Assembly (NCBI GenBank): GCA_009767595.1
Contig: VSDK01018595.1
Location: forward strand, 415,115 to 479,114
Source of the DNA: Symbiodinium kawagutii
Lineage: Eukaryota; Sar; Dinophyceae; Suessiales; Symbiodiniaceae
DNA: 64,000 bases
Direction: 5' to 3'
Shown: piece by piece, positions 1 through 10,018 of the stretch
How the letters are laid out: each line of letters opens with the position of its first letter
How positions within the stretch are numbered: position 1 is the stretch's first letter
Made by a program: the position numbers and the translations under genes
The notes under the pieces: model-generated
Database searches by the model: none
Told to the model about the DNA's origin: nothing
Seen by the model: only the letters and a program-made list of their open reading frames with translations

Positions 1-106
1 CATCTCAGAACAAAGAACTGCGAAGCCAGCGAATCAATCCGAATTACAAGTTGTTAAACAGACACTGTGAAGCCCCAATGCTGTCATCACTTTACCCTAT
101 CTATAG

Positions 107-170
107 GGGTATGGTTCGGAGGTATGGTTCGGGTATGGTTCGCAGGTATGGTTCGGGGGTATGGTTCGGA
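107..170. repeat. GGTATGGTTCG minisatellite
   Basis: Five tandem copies of a 12-14 bp unit, GGTATGGTTCG with one to three extra G. Confidence 0.85.
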
Positions 171-530
171 CAAGTCGAACGTTCCTGTCAATACTAAACT
201 GGGTACCCCTTAAAAAAAAACCTACACCCATATATATATATACAATAGATTCGTATGTATATACATATTTTTATATACCAGGTATATACCATAGTTATCC
301 AGAGTTTATAGTGTTGGGAATCATGGACCCGTAGTTGACTTATATCATCGTTATATACTGTACATCCCAGTTACACTCATGTGAATATGTATGTATAAAT
401 ATGTATTCCCCGCTGCACATCTAGGTACTGAGAATTCCCAACGAGGACATGCTTCTTTAGCCAACTACCAACAATAACAGAAGTCTTTCAAATGTTGGTT
501 TGAACAACTGTAAACAAACTATATCTACAC

Positions 531-582
531 TTCAGCAGTTTTTGCACCGACCATGCTGCCAAGTTCAGCCAAATACTGAGCG
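531..582 (-). CDS. RRM protein, exon with helix 2
   Basis: Fourth recognised piece of the minus-strand RRM gene. After an acceptor ending AAGAG the frame reads AQYLAELGSMVGAKTAE, then meets a GT donor (GAA|gtgtag). The length is 52 nt, entered in phase 2 and left in phase 0, which fits the phase-2 end of the exon at 1216-1291. Joined, they give FANKASVAR-AQYLAELG, which resembles RRM helix 2, with GAKTAE as the start of strand 4. The rest of the protein would lie beyond the left edge of the window. The boundaries are inferred from splice dinucleotides and phase only; a slightly longer exon starting at 589 is possible. Confidence 0.5.
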
Positions 583-1215
583 CTCTTAGACTGGTCATGG
601 GTCCAGGCTCATTCCCCAACTGCCAACGACAGCGGTGTATAGACCTGGTGAGTTGATGTTTGATGGCTGGCCTTGTTTGATGCCACGCGAATGATACAGG
701 GAACCAACACGCAGCAAACATCCAATCCCATGCAATCTTTTTTCTGGCAGGGGAATCTTGCTAAGGGTACATTCCATTCATCATTGGTCAAATAGACCAT
801 GATGTACCAAGGAATGCAGAAAGCCCTCCACAAGCAATCGACCGAAATGTTTGTAGCTTACATCCTCTCAAATCCTTGTAGCTATAGGCCTTTCATTGCT
901 TGGCTGATACGGGAACGCGTTTCAGGCAGCAATTCACGTGTTACAAATCCCCGTATCCCACCGAACGCTCCTTGCCTTCCGGGAAGCTATGTATAGATTC
1001 CAAATTCTCCTCAAGGTTTGTGGATATCCACCAGTATCTTCAATATTAACCATTCTTGACCGCTATTGGCCATCACCAACCACTATTGACCGTTATTTAC
1101 CAGTCTTAACCACCAATAACCACCAATGACCCCAACCATCAGCCATTCACAAGTTCAACCACGGCTTCAATGAAGGGGTTCCGACGAAGCGGTTTAAGCC
1201 GCAACGGCTGTTGAC
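583..1215 (-). other. Presumed intron of the RRM gene
   Basis: AT-rich sequence with ACCA/ATTGACC words at 1030-1140. A GC-rich patch at 905-1000 is open in several frames but shows no recognisable protein. Nothing else is seen. Confidence 0.4.
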
Positions 1216-1291
1216 CGAGCGACCGAGGCTTTATTCGCAAACTCAACGAGGCCTTTGCCTTTGAACTGTCCATCCTGTGGCGTCGGGGTGA
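1216..1291 (-). CDS. RRM protein, exon with RNP1
   Basis: The frame reads GQFKGKGLVEFANKASVAR. KGKGLVEF matches the RNP1 consensus (K/R-G-x-x-[FYL]-[VI]-x-F), the RNA-binding beta-3 strand of an RRM. The following residues begin helix 2. The exon is 76 nt, entered in phase 1 after GAG and left in phase 2 at GCTCG|gtcaac, so it joins in frame to the exons at 2086-2137 and 531-582. Two other frames are open here, but neither carries a motif. RRM proteins bind single-stranded RNA, for example in splicing or mRNA transport. The type of protein cannot be told from one domain. Confidence 0.6.
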
Positions 1292-2085
1292 CTCAGCCAA
1301 CGCATCGAATGGTTCACACTGCGATTCATGATGGTTGATAGTGACGACTAAGAACAGTGCTTGGTGAGTTGTTAATAAGGATTAGCAATGATTCATGCTG
1401 GTTGATAATGATTACATCAATAACAGTTGCTTAATGATGGTTGACCAATGGTTGATGAAGGAATGATATGGCTATGGATCATAATCAATGAACCTCAAAA
1501 TGGGTAGTAGCTCACATCCCAACGAAGGTACCTATTCTCATCATTTCTCGGACGGCTTCGCCGCCAGGGGTGCAGAGCCCTTGACCCAGCCCGGCACAAG
1601 TTGGTGATATAGTGATGGATAGTGGGCATGTATGTATGCATGCCTGTATAGTGGTACCCACAAAAAACGTTGGTGAGTTTATTTGTCTTCCTAGGCTTAG
1701 AGTTGTTGAATTTGTTATGAGAGATATAGCTCGAGTGGATAGAAACCAACCCTGGTTTGCCAGGCGCAAATCAACTCTGCTGTAACCAGAGTGATTCATC
1801 CCTTGCTCATCCACACGTTACGTGCGGCTATGGTTCAAAACCCGGTACCCCTGCTGTATCACCATTAGTCGTCGTATTCCTTATCATCGTTGGTTTTCAT
1901 CCCCCATTGGATATTGTTATTGTACGGTATATTGTTTGGTGTATTGACCTACAATTCTCTGTTGATACAGATCTGGAGACAAAAGAATTTGTCATCTGAT
2001 AGGGGAACCATAGGGGAACCAAGGGTAAGCATTGAGTCTACTGGTTAGTTCCGAGGCTCGATACGGTTCAGCCGCCATCCTTTAC
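1292..2085 (-). other. Presumed intron of the RRM gene
   Basis: Contains TGGTTGATAATG-type words (1320-1480), a family B fragment (1825-1925) and a GC-rich patch at 1545-1600. On the minus strand that patch reads CTPGGEAVREMMRIG before a GT donor, and could be a further small exon. Confidence 0.35.
1825..1925 (+). mobile_element. Family B element, left part only
   Basis: GGCTATGGTTCAAAACCCGGTACCCCTG followed by diverged internal sequence. The TTGACCCATAGCCA right terminus is missing. Confidence 0.5.
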
Positions 2086-2137
2086 CAGCCCAAGCTTCAA
2101 CCTCTCCTAAAGAAAAGAGCTCCCCACCAGGTATCCC
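2086..2137 (-). CDS. RRM protein, exon with helix 1 to strand 2
   Basis: Reads GIPGGELFSLGEVEAWA between an acceptor GATCAG| and a donor GCTG|gtaaag. ELFSLGEVEAW matches the segment L-F-x-x-G-x-V that links helix 1 to strand 2 in RRM domains. It is 52 nt, phase 0 in and phase 1 out, compatible with the RNP1 exon. Its entry phase does not match the most obvious donor of the upstream exon (phase 2). Either that donor is wrong (a GC donor after EISD would fit) or a boundary here is off. The opposite strand is also open over this patch. Confidence 0.45.
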
Positions 2138-3093
2138 CTGATCAAGTGACAGTGGTCTATTAAGTACGTGTGGGAAGTATGCTGTATGCTTCCTGACACT
2201 TTATAAGGCGTATGGAGCATAAACGAGCTGATCAAGGATGTCAGATGCCTAACAGTGGGAGGGGCTCAGGTCTCAGAAGTGGGATCGAACACACATCATG
2301 CAGCGCGATTTGTTTCCTGAAGTCAGGGCAGTAGCCAACCTACAAGGTGGGGGAACGTGCTCCTATAACCATGGTGAATGTAGCCATTTCGTTTCGCAGT
2401 GGGGGTGCACATCCTGGTAGCAGGAACATCTACCATCTATGCTAGGGCACTCCTAGTAGCTCGGCGCAGAGACAATCCCTGGGAGCACACCTGGTAGCTC
2501 CAACTGGCTCTTCCCCGTATTAAAGGGCCAGAACGGGATATCCCTGGCTCCTGGCCTCGCTCCCTCCCAACCAGAAGCCAGATACCTCGTTTCTAGCACT
2601 TAAATGCAATGCTCAGCTGATGCTGTACCGCAGCCCTGCCTTCGTTCTCAGCATGTGAAGGATCTTGATCGAACCAAATCTCCCAAACCTGGAGGAAAGC
2701 AAGACAAGTCATGGACATCTCGGTGGCCTGTCTACAGCGTTGAGGTCAGCTCGTGATTTCTCGTCTGTATAAATGTATGTGTATACATGTGCTTGCATAC
2801 AGTGTATAGTGTACATCGAGACATGCATGACATACTGTCTGTTCTGTAGAGCATATATTTCCTAAATATATCATGTACGTATTACTGTGCATGTGCATCT
2901 TCTATCCTCAGTGTATCTTTACAACATACTCTATCTGTCAATAATATGTTTCACATATACATACACAGCAATTATATACATATTCTACTCATATGGAGAT
3001 GGACAAAGATGGACCAAGAGATGTACAATCACAACGATCGAGTCGATGTCCATGGCGTTACCGTTGAGAGGAGTTTCGGTGCCCAGCTGCGAC
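2138..3093 (-). other. Presumed intron of the RRM gene
   Basis: Moderately GC-rich unique sequence at 2240-2700 with repeated phrases such as CTGGTAGC and CTCCTGG, and an AT-rich tract with ATGTAC words at 2760-2990. No recognisable coding sequence. Confidence 0.35.
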
Positions 3094-3170
3094 CTGCTCC
3101 GAAGCGTGGCGTCGGAGATTTCGTAGGCCACGTTGGCAAAGTACAAGCTCTGAACGATGGGCCGAGACAT
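3094..3170 (-). CDS. RRM protein, first exon with RNP2
   Basis: Begins with ATG at 3170 and reads MSRPIVQSLYFANVAYEISD, then ATLRS. SLYFANVAYEISDATLR is a good RRM N-terminus: LYFANV fits RNP2 ([ILV]-[FY]-x-x-N-[LV]) and YEISDATLR fits the start of helix 1. The given 3' end is an AG|gtcgca donor. The frame stays open to about 2985, so the exon may be longer or use another donor. An RRM at the very N-terminus is common in SR-type and hnRNP-type proteins. With the exons at 2086, 1216 and 531 it supplies RNP2, helix 1, RNP1 and helix 2 in the right order. Confidence 0.55.
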
Positions 3171-4237
3171 AGGGTGGTGGACCAACCAAGCAACCAAGCA
3201 ACCAAACTACCAACCAGCCAACCAACCAGTCTACCAACCAACCAGGCAACCAACCAAGCAACCAACCGACCAACCAGCCAACCAACCAGTCTAGCAACCA
3301 ACCAAGCAACCAAGCAAGCAACCAAGTAACCCATCGTATCCCGTCATCTCCCATCATCTCCCATTATCAGGGCCTATGTTGGCTCTGGGGAGTGTAGCCA
3401 GGCTTTGCTGTGTTTCAACTGGCTAGTCAGCAACCAGCATTCAACTAGTTGACCAGCCGTTGTGCCTGTGGGTCATGAAGCATGTTGTGTCATTTTCCCT
3501 CGCTAACTGAATGAATTGGAAAAACGGTAGAATCGTTGACAAATGGATGGTGATGAGAGCACCTACCCTGCAAAATTACCCTTTCCAAGAGGTCAACGGC
3601 TTCGATACTGATCAATTTGTCGCAGCTACCTAAACATTGCCTATTGGATCATGAAGATTTTCAATTATCTACAACTAAGGCAATGATCTACAACAGGTGT
3701 GGATTTTGAAGCCAGCTGTGGTGGTAAATGCTTGCTGAGCCTCGCCCAGCCATGTTGAGCTATGGCCCTGCCTGTGCTCTGCACACACCGTTTAAAACAC
3801 ACACGCAATCAACCCATGTCATATGGTGTCGCTGGCGACATGAAACTTTGGCAAATTAGGATTAGTTCACCCGATTGTGGGGTTCTTCACCGTGGATGTA
3901 CAGCACTAAGATGACATGTTTTCATCATTTTCTGTTGTTGTGAAACAAATTCAACTACCAAAGCAGCTGAATATAGATACATACTCCATGTAGATTTGCG
4001 TATCTTTGTAGTTTCCAAAAAGCAAAATACCACTCCGATAGCATTACCCAACCAATATCAACCATGATTCATCAACTATTCACACTATTAACCAACCTCC
4101 TATACCCACCTCCTAGACCCAACCAATATCAACCATTCATCCAACCCACCACAGCTGCGGTCTTCACTACGTCCTTTTCACCATTCATCGTGCGCTGATT
4201 CGCGTCGTGAGCTCAGGCTCTGATCTCTGCTTGGCAG
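3171..4237. other. Non-coding DNA upstream of the RRM start
   Basis: Holds the CCAA-rich array (3181-3333), then unique AT-balanced sequence. Possible 5' region of the minus-strand RRM gene. No promoter motif can be defended. Confidence 0.3.
3181..3333. repeat. CCAA / CCAAGCAA low-complexity array
   Basis: ACCAACCAAGCAACC-type units. A roughly 60-bp block with AACCAGCCAACCAACCAGTC occurs twice. Long open frames here are repeat translations. Confidence 0.9.
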
Positions 4238-4276
4238 AGCGACGACGCGCGCGGACAGCAGTGCAACCACTGCCGG
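4238..4276 (+). CDS. Possible micro-exon with CxxC
   Basis: A 39-nt segment between CTTGGCAG| and |gtgagc reads SDDARGQQCNHCR in phase 0, ending in a CxxC pair of zinc-ribbon type. Splice signals are good on both sides. The segment is short and the minus strand is also open, so this may be chance. No neighbouring exon could be joined to it. Confidence 0.25.
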
Positions 4277-4674
4277 GTGAGCGTCAGGGTACATTCAACT
4301 GGACCAAAATGAAACAAAGGGGTAGATGTCCAGTATACATATATAGTATATATGTATGTATATACATATATATATATATAATATGTAAGTACATCTACAT
4401 ATTTTTGATCGTACAATGCATATGTATTTATCCGAAATTCTACAAAGGAAATGATCTAAGCTACTTGGCAGTGGTTTGACACAATGCAAGGGTCAACATA
4501 CATGTCTAGATTTGTCATCATTGAATGGGTAAACTGGCAATCTTGGACCGTCTGGAGATGCAGCTGAAGAACAGACCACCTTAGATATATTTGATGCATA
4601 CTTAGGTCTCCAAGTCCAGGTCAAACAAAAATATCGGAGATCACCAGTCATTCACCATGCTGCTCGTTTGAGCC

Positions 4675-4818
4675 ATGGACGAATCGGCCACTGAATCCGC
4701 GGGAGAAAAAAACGGCCAAGCTCCGCTATTCGAACAAACGTGGACGTGGTTCGGCTCTCCCAGTGTGGCGGATAATGGTCACCAACAACGAAGAGTTTTC
4801 AGTGCCGCTTGTCAATGA
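4675..4818 (+). CDS. Possible first exon, unknown protein
   Basis: ATG in a strong Kozak-like context (GAGCCATGG), preceded by an in-frame TGA. The frame reads MDESATESAGEKNGQAPLFE and continues for 47 codons to TGA. A GT donor at 4778 (GATAATG|gtcacc) would end the exon in phase 1, which fits the phase-1 entry of the candidate at 5522. The acidic, small-residue N-terminus looks natural, but the minus strand also has a plausible frame (KLFVVGDHYPPHW...). No family recognised. Confidence 0.35.
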   Translation: MDESATESAGEKNGQAPLFEQTWTWFGSPSVADNGHQQRRVFSAACQ

Positions 4819-5376
4819 TCAACCGGCGGTTGTTGGGTGTACCCCCACTATTTGATGACATTTAGCGGAATTTAGCGTCACGCTGTGTCACAAAGGCCAG
4901 GGAATCCTCACATACAAGTTGGCTGAACAAAGAAACGCTTGAGAAAACCACTACTACACACTTGTGGTTGTTATTATTATTGAACATTGCAAGCAGTACC
5001 TATGGGTCGTCTCATGAGCTCATCTTTTCAGAGTCATCTCTGCCATGAAATTTCCGTGCCATTTCTCGCTTGACCTCAATGATCAGTGTCACCGGTCTCA
5101 TGACATGTCTTCTCAGTGCCATTTCTCTCCAACATTCAGAAACTATTTTGATTGTATATTGTCAACCAGCAAACATTGCGCATTATCAAACACGCTTGTC
5201 ATTTTCCGATGTTCACCATTACTAAGATCATAAACCGCCATAATCAGTCATCATTCACCATTCACCAACCTGGTAGCTTAAAATCAAACCATCAACCAGT
5301 AACCAGCTAACTAACCATCATTTATCCCCTTCAGCACCGTATCATCCGCATAATCACTATTCAAAAAACTATCACG

Positions 5377-5414
5377 AACCATCAATCAATCAATCAATCA
5401 ATCAATCAACCAAC

Positions 5415-5447
<33 letters not shown>

Positions 5448-5476
5448 TCAATCAACCGATCAATCAATCAATCAAT

Positions 5477-5507
<31 letters not shown>

Positions 5508-5514
5508 CCTGGCA
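5377..5514. repeat. CAAT/CAAC tetranucleotide tract
   Basis: (AATC)n with interspersed CAAC units. Confidence 0.95.
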
Positions 5515-5521
5515 GCTTGAG

Positions 5522-5631
5522 ATTCATCTGGGGAACCTGTGGGAATCAAAGCGCCCAACCACATCCAGCGTTACGCTGCATGGCTGCCACTCAGTAGCCC
5601 CCAGCACCTGGCGATACGGCGAGAGACCTGA
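5522..5631 (+). CDS. Possible exon, unknown protein
   Basis: After CTTGAG| the frame reads (D)SSGEPVGIKAPNHIQRYAA and stays open to TGA at 5631. Entry phase 1 fits the exon at 4675. The minus strand of the same island is also attractive: SGLSPYRQVLGATEWQPCSV between TCAG|G and CACAG|gttccc. Strand is therefore unresolved. No family recognised. Confidence 0.3.
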
Positions 5632-6957
5632 CTACATAAGCACACAGGAATAGAAAGACTCATCGGTATACATGTATTTCCATCCTCGTCCGACAAGTAT
5701 TTCTGTATAAATATATACTGTAAATACATATGTCTCTATATGTATTTACAAACATGTACATAAACACATGCTGCATGTATATGTAGTGAATAAAGAATGT
5801 ATATATGTAAATATGTAAATATTAATCTATAAACATGCGTGCGTATATCCAGCGTACATAATGTATTGAGATGTATGGACCTGTGTCAAAGCCCCTTACT
5901 CTCAGTGAACATCCCAAACATGACCAGAAATACTTTTTGCAAAGTTCACCTACCAGATTTCTGGGGTGTTGCCCTCATAGCTAGTTGGTTTCCAGCCAAA
6001 AATGACCAGGTTGGGGTGTCGGCATGCCCACCACGGCATGCCTACCCCCTGTCTTTTGCAGGAAATTGCATGCTTGTTGGGCAATGATGTGAAGTGGATG
6101 CATTATTGAAACCACTCCAAACTGTACGATGAATAGCTCGTGATGTACCTTCAAACGTGGCTCTCCCACTACTAACCAACCAAGAATCCATTTCGGGTCA
6201 TCAATAGCTCCACCACGGCTGATCAATCAGATTGTAATGAATTTCCCTGTTTCCGGAAAAAGCCAGCCATTTGCAGGTCTCTGCTGAAATTCATTCGACA
6301 TGGTGGTTTCTCAAGCCAGCTTGGGGACCCCAAAATTATGGTTGGTCTATTTTTACAAACGGTTACTATTACCATGGATGACTTGGGGTCGCCCTATGAC
6401 TTGAGAACCTCCCACATCAATACTGCTTGTTAAGCAATCTCACCAGTGACCCCAGGGTTGCTCTCCATCACCTGGCCGGCGATATCAACGGGTAGATCCT
6501 GGGAATTGAACGCCTGGTGACCCCCCGCTTGGTGTACCAACCAGAGCTGGGCTTATCAAGTGGTCACCACCAGCATTGATAACAGCTGGGTTTTCCATGA
6601 CAAGAACATTCCCAACTTCCTTCAGATTTGCTCGGCTTGAAAACACCACCCCCCAAGGAGACCTGTCTGTACAAGGACCATCTGAAGGCTGTTCAGCCAC
6701 AAATCACGCCTCGGCGATCTCAACCACTGCTGCTCAAGTTGTTCCCATGAAACTGAAGCAGTGGGATATGGTCAGTAGCCAAACGTTTAAACTCAAATCG
6801 CGGATGCCAAATGAAATCAATCCCAAACTTCAACACTAAACTGAGGATAATTCAAGAATCCTGGTTCACTAAACCAAACCCTTGGTGACTGTAATCACTC
6901 CCCCTTATTCAACACTGTAGTATAATGAATAATGCATAATATCAGGAGTTATTGCAG
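5632..6957. other. Non-coding DNA with one family A element
   Basis: AT-rich ATGTATAT words (5660-5860) and a family A element (6301-6414). The island at 6485-6840 is open on both strands; the minus reading includes LKEVGNVLVMENPAVINAGG. Confidence 0.35.
6301..6414 (-). mobile_element. Family A MITE
   Basis: Left terminus TGGTGGTTTCTCAAGCC, right terminus TTGAGAACCTCCCA. Flanked by CA on both sides (2-bp direct repeat). Confidence 0.85.
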
Positions 6958-7143
6958 CCACCAATGGTCCAGCAACTCACAAAGCCCGCGATACTGCCGG
7001 TATCCTTGGCAATCCTCTGCCAAAACCACCTCCCAGCCCACCCCCACGGGTGTATGTCTATAAACAGCTGGGGCAGGGCCTTGGGTGGAATCTTATGGGA
7101 GGAGCCAAGTACCACCATCCAATACTCAGCGGACTCTCACGTG
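6958..7143 (+). CDS. Possible exon, proline-rich then RVYVY
   Basis: After the acceptor TTATTGCAG| one frame reads ATNGPATHKARDTAGILGNP, then a proline run and RVYVYKQLGQGLGWNLMGG, to a possible donor CGTG|gtccca. PxVYVY after a proline-rich linker is reminiscent of the start of exostosin-type glycosyltransferase domains, but that is five residues and weak. On the minus strand the island has a consensus donor (GGGCTTT|gtgagt at 6981) behind the frame VVLAEDCQGYRQYRG. Strand unresolved. Confidence 0.25.
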
Positions 7144-7162
7144 GTCCCATGAAACCCTTGAG

Positions 7163-7310
7163 ATAATATATGGGTGAGGGTATCCTGGAGCGGATGTTCA
7201 CCGAAGCATTGTGGCCCCGTGTTACGTTTAATTGCGATGGCTTCACTGGCCATGCCATGCTTGGGGTGCTTCAGACAGGATCTCATTCGGAGTACCTATC
7301 AGCCAAGCAC
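7163..7310 (+). CDS. Possible exon, unknown protein
   Basis: A frame reading GILERMFTEALWPRVTFNCD and on through TGHAMLGVLQTGSHSEYLSAKH to TGA. It looks protein-like, but it lies only 20 bp from the previous candidate in another frame, so both cannot be right. Minus-strand frames are also open. Confidence 0.25.
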
Positions 7311-7419
7311 TGAACACTTCGTTAGTAATAGGGGACAATCACCAGGATGTCGGTTTCTCTCCAGTGGACGTGCGCGAGAGGGGACAATCACCAACAATAC
7401 TGGTTCAACAACCACTATA

Positions 7420-7500
7420 TGGTGGTTTCTCAAAAGTGTGGTTGGTAAAGTTGGTCCCAGCAAAAAATGGTGGTTTATAGGGATTATAGCCAATAATAGT
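7420..7500 (-). mobile_element. Family A fragment in a composite repeat
   Basis: TGGTGGTTTCTCAAAAG terminus preceded by GGGGACAATCACCAACAATAC and AACAACCACTATA. The same pairing recurs at 7514-7640 and 61570-61720. Confidence 0.6.
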
Positions 7501-7513
7501 GGTTGATTACTAG

Positions 7514-7640
7514 GGGACGATCACCAACAATAATCGTTAATTAAACAACTACTATATGGTGGTTTCTCAAGCCATAGCGGACCCCCCAAGTTATGGTTGG
7601 TTTATCATGGTTACTTTCTATAAATGACTAATCAAATGGA
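7514..7640 (-). mobile_element. Family A fragment in a composite repeat
   Basis: GGGGACGATCACCAACAATA, then AAACAACTACTATA, then the family A terminus TGGTGGTTTCTCAAGCC and GTTATGGTTGGTTTATC. The right end is degraded. Confidence 0.6.
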
Positions 7641-8225
7641 TGATAACAATCAAATGCCTGCGGGGTTTGCACCCTGGTCCAACTACTGGAATGTTCATCG
7701 ACTCATTTTGAGTGATATCATGTAATAGCAAGCTTTGGTCCTATGATTATCTACATGAGTCCCTATCATATGGGTTTGGGTTACAATAGGGTACCCAAAA
7801 AACCATTGGTTTACAATAGTTGTCCACTGGAAATGGCAATATTGGGGGTGAATAAGTCATAATTATTTGTTTTAATTACGAGGAAACCATTGGTTTCAAG
7901 CGTACCACTATTTTGACCCATACCCAGATGAATCAGTTCATTACTCTTTGAGAAGAGACTCCTACATCAACAACTACCCTTGTGTCCTTTGCATTATAAA
8001 CATCTGCAATTAAACCAATTCTGAACCATGGCTAGTCAGCCAGCATCTAAATTAACACAAGGTCAATTGATTAATAGTGAATGATTTACAACCACTAATC
8101 AATTCATGATTATCCAATTCTCATTGACCTATATCAAACCAATCGTAACCGTGACTGACCATCGTATCATTTACCAACCTGGTCGTTAATCGTGCCATCT
8201 CCTCAATCTCAACCACACCGCCAAG
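7641..8225. other. Non-coding AT-rich DNA
   Basis: Unique AT-rich sequence with CAACC/TTAACC words. No gene seen. Confidence 0.4.
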
Positions 8226-8323
8226 ACCGGCTGTTTCGAATTCCGGGCCCCGAACTTCTCCTTCGATCCTGCGTCCAAATACCACGTTCTGCGCCCAGCT
8301 CCTGACTTGAAGTCAACTTTTGG
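8226..8323 (+). CDS. Possible exon, unknown protein
   Basis: Between a pyrimidine-rich acceptor (ACACCGCCAAG|) and a near-consensus donor (TTTTGG|gtaagg) the frame reads TGCFEFRAPNFSFDPASKYH and continues VLRPAPDLKSTFG. About 70% of third positions are G or C, the highest of the plus-strand islands here. It exits in phase 2. Minus frames are open too (SWAQNVVFGRRIEGEV...). No family recognised. Confidence 0.4.
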
Positions 8324-8640
8324 GTAAGGGCACAAGGACAAGCTATGCATTGTTCCAGAAGCTGTACATGACTAGTGTTTCGTGATTGCTTGCGAATATG
8401 CCCTATCCAGTATGAACCACTATTTACCAGCATCAATGATCAACTATTCTCAACTGACTCACTGTGAAGCCTCTTCCGAGATCATGAATAGCTCATTCAC
8501 GAGCTCATTCACCAGCTAATCAACCACTACCATTTGGTGAATGGGCACTCCTGGTAGCTCCTGGTTGGCTGGATACCCCGGGCTCCTCCCTCCTAAGCAC
8601 CACCAAACGATGCCAAACGCACCAGCACCCAGGTGCCTTG

Positions 8641-8816
8641 ATAAATCTCGATGCCAAAGGGTTTCTTCACTCCAATGCGCCGGCCCTGAGGCCAAGTGAT
8701 GCCCCGCATGGAGGCGGAGTCGGGTCATCATCATTGAAGCAGCGGACCGCACCCCCGCGACGATTGTGGGGTACCCCAGCCCTCAAGGCTTCCATGAATC
8801 AGGGGCTGGTAACAAG
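8641..8816. CDS. Exon island, strand unresolved
   Basis: Plus reading: after CACCCAG|, ALINLDAKGFLHSNAPALRP, then a basic stretch to CAGGGGCTG|gtaaca. Minus reading: ETLWHRDLSRHLGAGAFGIVW ending at TTTG|gtggtg. LGAGAFGIV matches the glycine-rich loop of protein kinases, but no other kinase part lies next to it in order. The two readings are nearly complementary codon for codon, so composition cannot decide. Confidence 0.3.
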
Positions 8817-8859
8817 TTCTAGTTTCCACCAGCTTGTTGTAACTGCGGTTGGTTACCTG

Positions 8860-9145
8860 CTGTAGTGCTAATTGGAAGCGGAGGGACATGATTAATGGTT
8901 TTGATTGATGAGTGATCAATTACGATTGATGGTCATGCATATCAAACTTCCAAGGGTTACGATTATCATCGATGGTGATGATGTGATGATTGATAGCTGT
9001 GACTATCAAACCTCAAATGATTGAAGTTACAATTGATGGCCATGGTTGGAGCACCCAACTGTTGCCATGATGAACCAGCATGCTTTGATGATCAGGACCG
9101 AACGGTTTCGAGAGGTTCTGGATTTTTGATGCCTCAACTCAGGGT
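8860..9145. other. Low-complexity GATTGATGGTGATGATG DNA
   Basis: Degenerate ATGATTGATGG words; no gene seen. Confidence 0.4.
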
Positions 9146-9232
9146 TCCCATGGCCCCACCAACCAGCAACGCCAAGCCGGCGAGGTGGTTCTGGTAATCA
9201 CAGGTGGCATCCATGAACCACGACCAAGATGA
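9146..9232. CDS. Exon island, strand unresolved
   Basis: Plus: CTCAG| then GSHGPTNQQRQAGEVVL to CTG|gtaatc. Minus: FMDATCDYQNHLAGLALLVG, hydrophobic. Both are well formed. No family recognised. Confidence 0.25.
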
Positions 9233-9257
9233 CAAGCAAACCAGTGATAACCACCAC

Positions 9258-9373
9258 TGCTTGGTGGTTTTTTCACCAACCTGTCATTAAAAATATATGT
9301 GCTTGTCAACCAACCAAGCATAGCTGTAAATGCATTTGGCAAAATAAACATGTCAATCAAACCACCCAACCAG
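9258..9373 (+). mobile_element. Family C element
   Basis: CTTGGTGGTTTTTTCACCAACC at the left, ATATGTGCTTGTCAACCAACC inside, AAACCACCCAACCAG at the right. A second right end lies at 9430-9450. Confidence 0.6.
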
Positions 9374-9519
9374 TAGTTGTTCAACCATTACAGTGGGTCA
9401 TTATCCCCTATTAACCACTACAGAAATGTGAATCAAACCACCCAACAGTACTTCTTTAACCATTACTGTTGGTGATTGTCCCCTATTCACCACTGTAATC
9501 TAGTAGAGCTGCTGCAGTT

Positions 9520-9704
9520 TCCCTGTGAAAAATTGATCATCAAAAGCTTGACCCAACAGTTTCTTGCATCGAAGCACCGAAGCCTGGCCTCGTCAGTAGC
9601 GGTGGGATGGATCAAAGGCCGAACCTTGGAGAATTTCCCCATGACTCAGCGTCGGGCAGCGTATCTGGGGAAATTCCCCAGGAGACCATGGCTTTGCAAT
9701 GCAT
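9520..9704 (+). CDS. Possible exon, unknown protein
   Basis: Reads QFLASKHRSLASSVAVGWIK and then GRTLENFPMTQRRAAYLGKF to a TAA at 9706, with about 64% GC at third positions. A second plus frame (GGMDQRPNLGEFPHDSAS) is equally open. The island contains two copies of GGGGAAATTCCCC-like palindromes (9628 and 9667). Confidence 0.3.
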
Positions 9705-9706
9705 AA

Positions 9707-9897
9707 CTGCTTGGTGGTGCTTTGAACCACCCATGGTGAAGTAGTGGTTAATAGTGGTTATATATGGTTAATAGTGGCTAATAATGATCATTCAGTGGTT
9801 GGTGGTTTGAACCCCGTCATGAAAAATATGCGCAAGTCAACCAACCATTTGTTAATGATTACTAGGGAAAAAAAATGTGAATGAAACCACCATCCAG
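9707..9897 (+). mobile_element. Composite family C element
   Basis: A family C left end, then GAACCACCCATGGTGAAGTA and TGGTTAATAGTGGTTATATA, then a second complete family C copy (GTGGTTGGTGGTTTGAACC to AACCACCATCCAG). The same arrangement occurs at 53909-54072. Confidence 0.7.
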
Positions 9898-10018
9898 ATA
9901 AGAACGGTCAGTTTGGTGATCATAGGTTGGTGATGGTGAATACAATACTGTTCAACCAGAATCTGCTCAAATTGCCGCACACACAAGTCGCTCGAAATGA
10001 CACACAGATCATGACTCA

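Noticed and set aside
3029-3357. Trp/Leu/Gly-rich minus frames
   Set aside because: Translation of the CCAA array; they overlap the RRM exon in the wrong frames.
4690-4810. KLFVVGDHYPPHW on the minus strand as a second RNP2
   Set aside because: The RNP2 Asn and the following helix are missing; the plus-strand ATG frame fits at least as well.
7230-7310. GTPNEILSE on the minus strand as a CDK/MAPK-type kinase motif
   Set aside because: Five-residue similarity only; not enough coding sequence nearby for the rest of a kinase.
8590-8660. LGAGAFGIV on the minus strand as a protein kinase glycine loop
   Set aside because: No VAIK, HRD or DFG segment follows in order on the minus strand. The SFGVAAVEVLSYG segment at 13.9 kb lies upstream of it, the wrong order for one kinase domain, and the plus strand is equally open.
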